DNA from: Vibrio mimicus
Lineage (GTDB): Bacteria; Pseudomonadota; Gammaproteobacteria; Enterobacterales; Vibrionaceae
Length of the DNA: 64,000 bases
Direction: 5' to 3'
Assembly (NCBI RefSeq): GCF_019048845.1
Contig: NZ_CP077426.1
Location: 1,287,501-1,351,500 of the forward strand
Made by a program: the position numbers and the translations under genes. The notes beneath the pieces are model-generated. The model saw only the letters and a program-made list of their open reading frames with translations, was not told the origin of the DNA and searched no databases. Positions 58,535-64,000 of the stretch are shown here, one piece after another. The first letter of the stretch is position 1. The number at the start of each line of letters is the position of its first letter.

Positions 58535-61165
58535 ATGGGTAAATCACTCGTTATCGTCGAGTCGCCAGCCAAGGCTAAAACCATCAATAAGTACCTTGGT
58601 AAAGACTTTATCGTGAAATCCAGTGTGGGACACGTTCGTGATCTGCCTACGGCAGGACAAACCACCACACCGACCGGTAAAGCGGCCGCTGCATCGACTA
58701 AAAAGCTATCTATCGCTGATAAAGAGCAGCAAAAGCGTGAAAAAGAACGCTCAGCACTGATCAAAAAGATGGGTGTCGATCCATATCATGGTTGGGAAGC
58801 GAATTATCAAATTCTGCCCGGCAAAGAGAAAGTGGTGGCCGAGCTGCAAAAGCTTGCAAAAGACGCTGACAGCGTTTATCTCGCAACCGACTTGGACCGC
58901 GAGGGAGAGGCCATCGCTTGGCACCTTCGTGAGATCATCGGCGGCGATGAAAAGCGATACAAACGAGTAGTATTTAACGAGATCACCAAGAACGCGATTC
59001 AGCAGGCATTCCAACAGCCTGGAGAGTTGAATATGGATGGCGTAAACGCTCAGCAAGCGCGCCGTTTCATGGATCGCGTGGTGGGCTTCATGGTTTCTCC
59101 ACTGCTATGGAAAAAAGTGGCACGTGGCCTCTCTGCAGGTCGCGTACAGTCTGTTGCAGTGAAACTCTTGGTTGAGCGTGAACGTGAAATCAAAGCGTTT
59201 GTGCCTGAAGAATTTTGGGACATCAACGCGGATACATTGACCGCAGACAAGCAAGATTTCCGTCTGCTGGTGGCACAAAAAGATGGCCTAGCGTTCAAGC
59301 CTGTCAACGAAACTGAAGCTTTGGCAGCGGTTTCTGCGCTCAATAAAGCGCAGTACGAAGTGTGCAAACGTGAAGACAAGCCAACGAGCAGCAAACCAAG
59401 TGCACCATTTATTACTTCAACCTTGCAGCAAGCGGCAAGTACACGCTTAGGCTACGGGGTGAAAAAGACCATGATGCTCGCTCAGCGTCTTTATGAAGCG
59501 GGTTACATCACCTATATGCGTACTGACTCAACTAACTTGAGTGTAGAAGCAGTAGACAATCTACGTGGTTATATTGCTAAACATTACGGTGAAGCTTATT
59601 TACCGAGCCAGCCAAATGTGTACGGCAGCAAGCAAAATGCACAAGAGGCGCACGAAGCGATTCGTCCTTCGGATGTCACTGTCACTGCTGACGATCTGGA
59701 AGGAATGGAGGCGGATGCACACAAGCTCTATGCGCTGATTTGGAATCAATTTGTCGCGTGTCAAATGACGCCTGCACAATACGATTCAACCACAGTCAGT
59801 GTCAAAGCGGCTGAGTTTACTCTGAAAGCGAAAGGTCGCATCCTCAAGTTTGATGGTTGGACTCGCGTACAGCGTCCGTTGGGTAAAAATGAAGATCAGA
59901 TCTTGCCACCGGTGAAAGTCGGTGACAGCCTAAAGTTAGTCAGTTTAGATCCGAAACAGCACTTCACCAAACCGCCTGCACGCTTTACAGAAGCCGCTCT
60001 GGTTAAAGAGCTTGAGAAACGTGGCATTGGCCGCCCATCAACCTACGCTTCGATTATCTCGACGATTCAAGACCGTGGCTATGTGAAAGTCGATCAGCGT
60101 CGATTCTTCGCAGAAAAGATGGGTGAAATCGTGACCGATCGTCTGGATGAAAATTTTGACGATTTGATGAACTACGACTTTACCGCACGTATGGAAGAAA
60201 AACTCGACCAAATCGCGGAAGGAGAGGTGAACTGGACGGCAGTACTGGATGACTTCTTCGCTGATTTTAGTCGAGATTTAGAAACCGCGGAGCAAGATGA
60301 AAGTGTTGGCGGCATGAAGCCTAACCACATTGTTATGACGAACATCTTGTGTCCAACCTGTTCGCGCCCAATGGGTATCCGTACCGCATCGACAGGCGTG
60401 TTTTTAGGCTGCTCTGGTTATGCATTGCCACCAAAAGAGCGCTGTAAAACCACCATCAATCTGGGGGATGAAGAGGGCGTTATCAACGTTTTAGAAGAAG
60501 ATGTTGAAACCGCCGCTCTACGTGCCAAGAAACGTTGTCCGATTTGTGAAACGGCGATGGATGCGTATCTAATCAACGATAAACGTAAACTGCATGTTTG
60601 TGGTAACAACCCGAACTGTGAAGGTTTCATCGTTGAAGAGGGTGAATTTAAAGTTAAAGGCTACGAAGGTCCAACGGTCGAATGTGATAAGTGTGGCTCA
60701 GACATGGTGTTGAAAAATGGTCGCTTTGGTAAATACATGGGCTGCACCAATGACACTTGTAAAAACACTCGTAAGATCTTGAAAAATGGTGAAGTTGCGC
60801 CACCAAAAGAAGAACCAGTGCATTTCCCTGAGCTACCGTGCGAAAACTCTGATGCGTATTTTGTACTGCGTGATGGGGCGTCTGGTTTGTTCTTAGCGGC
60901 TAGTAATTTCCCTAAATCTCGTGAAACTCGCGCGCCTTTAGTGGAAGAACTGAAGCGTTTCGCAGAACGGTTACCAGAAAAATACCGGTATCTGACCTCA
61001 GCACCCGAACAGGATCCTGATGGTTTACCGGCGGTAGTGCGTTTCTCTCGTAAAGAGAAAGAGCATTATGTACGCACCGAAACGGATGGCAAACCATCAG
61101 GTTGGATGGCTGTTTACCAAGAGGGGAAATGGCTCGTCACTGATAAGCGTAAAAACGCCAAATAG
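58535..61165 (+). CDS. topA: DNA topoisomerase I
   Basis: An 876-residue type IA topoisomerase that relaxes negative supercoils. The Toprim domain has [18 protein letters not shown] and [15 protein letters not shown] (DxDxE). The active-site Tyr is in [14 protein letters not shown] near residue 329. Three zinc-type C4 units follow ([26 protein letters not shown]), and a further C-terminal DNA-binding part ends the protein. GAAGGA precedes the ATG. Confidence 0.98.
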   Translation: MGKSLVIVESPAKAKTINKYLGKDFIVKSSVGHVRDLPTAGQTTTPTGKAAAASTKKLSIADKEQQKREKERSALIKKMGVDPYHGWEANYQILPGKEKVVAELQKLAKDADSVYLATDLDREGEAIAWHLREIIGGDEKRYKRVVFNEITKNAIQQAFQQPGELNMDGVNAQQARRFMDRVVGFMVSPLLWKKVARGLSAGRVQSVAVKLLVEREREIKAFVPEEFWDINADTLTADKQDFRLLVAQKDGLAFKPVNETEALAAVSALNKAQYEVCKREDKPTSSKPSAPFITSTLQQAASTRLGYGVKKTMMLAQRLYEAGYITYMRTDSTNLSVEAVDNLRGYIAKHYGEAYLPSQPNVYGSKQNAQEAHEAIRPSDVTVTADDLEGMEADAHKLYALIWNQFVACQMTPAQYDSTTVSVKAAEFTLKAKGRILKFDGWTRVQRPLGKNEDQILPPVKVGDSLKLVSLDPKQHFTKPPARFTEAALVKELEKRGIGRPSTYASIISTIQDRGYVKVDQRRFFAEKMGEIVTDRLDENFDDLMNYDFTARMEEKLDQIAEGEVNWTAVLDDFFADFSRDLETAEQDESVGGMKPNHIVMTNILCPTCSRPMGIRTASTGVFLGCSGYALPPKERCKTTINLGDEEGVINVLEEDVETAALRAKKRCPICETAMDAYLINDKRKLHVCGNNPNCEGFIVEEGEFKVKGYEGPTVECDKCGSDMVLKNGRFGKYMGCTNDTCKNTRKILKNGEVAPPKEEPVHFPELPCENSDAYFVLRDGASGLFLAASNFPKSRETRAPLVEELKRFAERLPEKYRYLTSAPEQDPDGLPAVVRFSRKEKEHYVRTETDGKPSGWMAVYQEGKWLVTDKRKNAK

Positions 61166-61184
61166 TCTTAGTTGTTCATTTAAG

Positions 61185-61220
61185 ATAAGACAAGGCAGCG
61201 AAAGCTGCCTTGTCTTATTT
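61185..61220 (+). terminator. Terminator after topA
   Basis: ATAAGACAAGGCAGC pairs perfectly with GCTGCCTTGTCTTAT (15 pairs) around a GAAA tetraloop, followed by TT. Confidence 0.9.
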
Positions 61221-61829
61221 GTGGTTCACGTATTGTGAAGCGCTTCTGAGAATCCTCATTTCTATACTGATGTCTTGCACAATCAATTTTCCAGAGTGTG
61301 ACTCAAGAGAGAGTCTTGCCACTTCTTCCTGCCTACTATGGTTTTAACCACTCAATTTTGAGCCTTTTTTAACCGGAACTGGAACTGCCTATTCATAGAC
61401 ATAGTACTCCAATCCACCAAGCTCTTTCTCAGTCTGATTTTTATCCACGATTCATTCTTTTAAGCCTATTGGCGAAGCATTTCGCTACTCATATGTTATC
61501 GGCCCAGGAGGTGAACTGACTTCAGTAACCGAATAATGCGTTATTCCTTAATGTTAGATTTATGAAATTGAACCACCAACAGAGTGTGAGTTGGAATAAG
61601 TCTTTTCCATCATTCACTTGTTCACTACGGAGATTTCAAGAAATAGATTGGTATTCTGCTGCGGATTCGATAACGTATAGCCAACCGATTGCATTGTTTA
61701 TTCAGCATATTTTTTGCTGGCTGTCGTATTTGTTTGCTGTCGGTTTGCATGGATCGCCGTACCACATATCCCCAAAGTGAAACCTATTCTGTGGTTCGGT
61801 AAATATTATAAAAGAATGGAGAACAACAC
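61221..61829. other. topA-glgC intergenic region
   Basis: About 610 bases with no convincing gene. A 72-codon frame at 61562-61780 is Ser/His-rich and lacks a good ribosome binding site. An AGGAGGTGAAC sequence near 61506-61516 is followed by no long frame. It should hold the glgC promoter. Confidence 0.45.
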
Positions 61830-63047
61830 ATGGCTGGAGTATTAGGCATGATTTTGGCGGGTGGAGAAGGTTCACGGTTGAAACCGTTGACTGAAACCCG
61901 TACCAAGCCGGCAGTTCCTTTTGGTGGAAGTTATCGTTTAATCGACTTTGCACTCAACAATTTTGTGAATGCCGATTTAATGCGTATCTACGTTTTGACG
62001 CAATTTAAATCACAATCCCTGTACCTACACATGAAAAAAGGTTGGAACCTTTCTGGGATCACGGATCGCTTTATCGACATTATTCCTGCGCAAATGCGTG
62101 ATGGAAAACGTTGGTATGAAGGTACGGCCGATGCGATTTATCAAAACCTGCGTTTTGTGGAAATCGTGGCTCCCGATCAAGTCTGTATATTTGGTTCTGA
62201 CCATATCTACAAAATGGATATTCGCCAAATGTTGGATTTCCATCGCCGTATGGAGGCTGAGTTGACGGTTTCTGCGCTGCGTATGCCGATTAGCCAAGCT
62301 TCGCAATTTGGGGTCATTGAGGTCGATGAACACGGTAAAATGATTGGTTTCGAAGAGAAACCGGATAATCCTAAAGCGATTCCCGGTGAGCCTGAGTGGG
62401 CACTGGTCTCGATGGGTAACTACATTTTTGAAGCGGAAACGCTAAGCAATGAACTGCGTGAAGATGCGGAGAACAACCAATCTAGCCATGACTTTGGGAA
62501 AGACATTATCCCGAAAATGTTCCCACGCGGTAATGTTTACGTCTATGACTTTACGACCAACAAGATTAAGGGCGAGAAAGAGTCTACTTATTGGCGTGAT
62601 GTCGGCACAATTGAGTCGTATTGGGCTGCTCATATGGATCTGCTCGATCAAGAGCCTCCGTTCTCCTTGTATAACCGCAGTTGGCAGTTGCACACGTATT
62701 ATCCGCCTTTACCTCCCGCTACGTTTGTGGATGTAGGACATAATAAAGTCGAAATAACCGATAGCCTCATTTCTGGAGGAAGCTATATTCAAGGTTCCAC
62801 TATCTATAAATCGGTATTGGGATTCCGCAGTAATATTGCGGCTGGCTCTTTCGTCAGTGAATCTGTTATCTTGGGCGATGTAAAAATTGGTGCAGGTTGC
62901 ACAATTAAACGCACGATTATCGATAAAGATGTAGAAATTGCTGCTGGTACTATCATCGGGGAAGATCTGGAAATGGACAGAAAACGTTTCCATGTGTCCG
63001 ATGAAGGGATTGTGGTGATTGCAAAAGGTACAAAGGTAGGATTCTAG
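61830..63047 (+). CDS. glgC: Glucose-1-phosphate adenylyltransferase
   Basis: A 405-residue enzyme making ADP-glucose for glycogen synthesis. It starts MAGVLGMILAGGEGSRLKPL with the nucleotide-binding GGxGSRL. RTKPAVPFGGSYRLIDFALNN, EGTADAIYQN and FGSDHIYKM follow. The C-terminal part is a left-handed beta helix (GGSYIQGSTIY, ILGDVKIGAGC). The length is slightly below E. coli GlgC (431). GGAG lies upstream, and glgA follows one base after the stop. Confidence 0.97.
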   Translation: MAGVLGMILAGGEGSRLKPLTETRTKPAVPFGGSYRLIDFALNNFVNADLMRIYVLTQFKSQSLYLHMKKGWNLSGITDRFIDIIPAQMRDGKRWYEGTADAIYQNLRFVEIVAPDQVCIFGSDHIYKMDIRQMLDFHRRMEAELTVSALRMPISQASQFGVIEVDEHGKMIGFEEKPDNPKAIPGEPEWALVSMGNYIFEAETLSNELREDAENNQSSHDFGKDIIPKMFPRGNVYVYDFTTNKIKGEKESTYWRDVGTIESYWAAHMDLLDQEPPFSLYNRSWQLHTYYPPLPPATFVDVGHNKVEITDSLISGGSYIQGSTIYKSVLGFRSNIAAGSFVSESVILGDVKIGAGCTIKRTIIDKDVEIAAGTIIGEDLEMDRKRFHVSDEGIVVIAKGTKVGF

Positions 63048-63048
63048 A

Positions 63049-64000
63049 ATGGAACAACTCAACGTTTGGTTTACCGTTTCAGAAGTGCAGGGGCTGGTAA
63101 AAAGTGGGGGCTTAGCCGATGTGGCAAAAGCGCTACCACAGGCGTTGAAAGCGTTGCATCAGCGGGTAGCTATTGTGCTACCTGCTTATCGTTCAGTTCC
63201 GGGTAGGGAAGAGGCTGAGTTGGTTCTGGAAACAGAACTTACTCATTGGCCACACACTCGTTATCGAGTGCTTAAGCGAGATCTCGATGGAGTTCCAGTC
63301 TATTTGATTGACTGTCCAGCCTATTTTGATCGCCCGGCTCTGTATGCAGAGAATAATCAGGCGTATGCCGATAATGGTGAACGGTTTGGTTTTTTCTCCG
63401 CAGCGTGTTTGGACGTACTCCCTAAATTGGGGATTCAGCCGGATATTATTCACGCCAATGATTGGCACACGGGTTTAGTCCCATTCTTACTCAAAACTCG
63501 TTACCGCTATGACAGTTTCTTCGAGCAAGTAAAAAGTGTGCTCACGGTACATAACGCCATATTCAAAGGCATTTTCTCTTATCACCAACTTGAAGTGATC
63601 CCAGAGCTTAATTTGTCTGGAATGGAGTTCCTGCAATATGGTTATGACCATGTCAGTATGCTGCGTGCTGGGATTGCTTTTGCCGATAAAATTAACGCCG
63701 TCAGCCCGAACTATGCCTCTGAGCTACTCACCCCGCTTGGCGCACATGGTTTAGTGGATGACTTTGTTCGTCGAGCTCGGGATTTACACGGCATCGTCAA
63801 TGGCTGTGATTACAGCGAATGGAACCCGGAAACGGATCATTATTTACCAACCACTTACAGCGCTGAGCCTGACTCAATGCGTAAAGGGAAAACGCTGTGT
63901 AAAACCGCTTTGCAAGAGGAACTGCATCTGCCTGTGGCCGATGTGCCAATGTTCGGTATGGTGTGCCGCCTCACTCATCAAAAAGGCTTCCACTACTTGT
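63049..64000 (+). CDS. glgA: Glycogen synthase (partial, runs off the window)
   Basis: The first 317 residues of ADP-glucose-dependent glycogen synthase. Visible are VQGLVKSGGLADVAKALP (KxGG motif, ADP-glucose binding), IIHANDWHTGLVPFLL, VHNAIFKGIF (normally HNLAFQG) and NAVSPNYASELLTP. It starts one base after glgC, so the two form an operon. Confidence 0.95.
   Translation, partial: MEQLNVWFTVSEVQGLVKSGGLADVAKALPQALKALHQRVAIVLPAYRSVPGREEAELVLETELTHWPHTRYRVLKRDLDGVPVYLIDCPAYFDRPALYAENNQAYADNGERFGFFSAACLDVLPKLGIQPDIIHANDWHTGLVPFLLKTRYRYDSFFEQVKSVLTVHNAIFKGIFSYHQLEVIPELNLSGMEFLQYGYDHVSMLRAGIAFADKINAVSPNYASELLTPLGAHGLVDDFVRRARDLHGIVNGCDYSEWNPETDHYLPTTYSAEPDSMRKGKTLCKTALQEELHLPVADVPMFGMVCRLTHQKGFHYL

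Noticed and set aside
58751..59394. Minus-strand frames within topA
   Set aside because: They are antisense shadows of a highly conserved coding region.
61562..61780. Seventy-two-codon frame between topA and glgC
   Set aside because: No good ribosome binding site and an unusual composition; no family resemblance.

Overview
The window is a gammaproteobacterial chromosome segment of the Vibrio cholerae clade carrying a large temperate prophage. Host assignment rests on recalled gene content and order: glgA-glgC, topA with yciN beside it, aroA, aat-bpt-infA, fabV, a PsrA-type regulator with fadE, gabD, a TetR regulator and an RND efflux pair next to tRNA-Ser. This resembles the V. cholerae block VC1726-VC1757 as I remember it. 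A close relative (V. mimicus, V. metoecus, non-O1 V. cholerae) is equally possible.

Bases 1 to about 35,010 are prophage; its left end lies outside the window. The P4-type integrase sits against the 3' end of tRNA-Ser(GGA), which I recall as the VPI-2 attachment site. The layout is lambda-like in logic with an HK97-type head and siphovirus tail. A repressor (19668-20327) and a Cro-like protein are divergent. Leftward early genes (19.5 to 11.9 kb) encode an adenine methyltransferase, an O-like initiator with iterons inside its gene, a Rha/KilAC regulator, a RuvC-like nuclease, a DUF968 protein and a Q-like antiterminator. A promoter followed by a terminator then leads into holin, SAR endolysin, Rz/Rz1, a DUF2829 (Tad2-like) protein, and the HNH-terminase-portal-protease-capsid-tail genes, all leftward.

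Rightward genes (21.6 to 33.4 kb) start at a second promoter carrying two more copies of the repressor operator, then a boxA-like element and a strongly structured leader RNA that resembles phage C4/P4-CI immunity RNAs. They encode a TerB-like protein, tRNA-Arg(UCU), RdgC, an HNH protein, Lar-like, MazG-like and ASCH-domain proteins, many small unknowns and an AlpA-like regulator. Between the two arms lie probable lysogeny genes: a BRCT-domain protein and a lipoprotein.

Bases 35,010 to 64,000 are host chromosome. An rpiR-dcuC-pepT-pepE cluster (probable aspartyl-dipeptide use) and a stand-alone EAL phosphodiesterase come first. Then follow an RND efflux operon (vexCD/breAB type) with a divergent TetR gene, gabD, a PLP enzyme, psrA-fadE, fabV, infA, bpt-aat, aroA, yciN, topA, glgC and the start of glgA.

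No CRISPR array, insertion sequence or rRNA was seen. The most useful observations are the shared five-copy operator set, the structured leader RNA, the iteron origin, the Tad2-like gene, the Q-type late switch, and candidate operators for the two TetR regulators.
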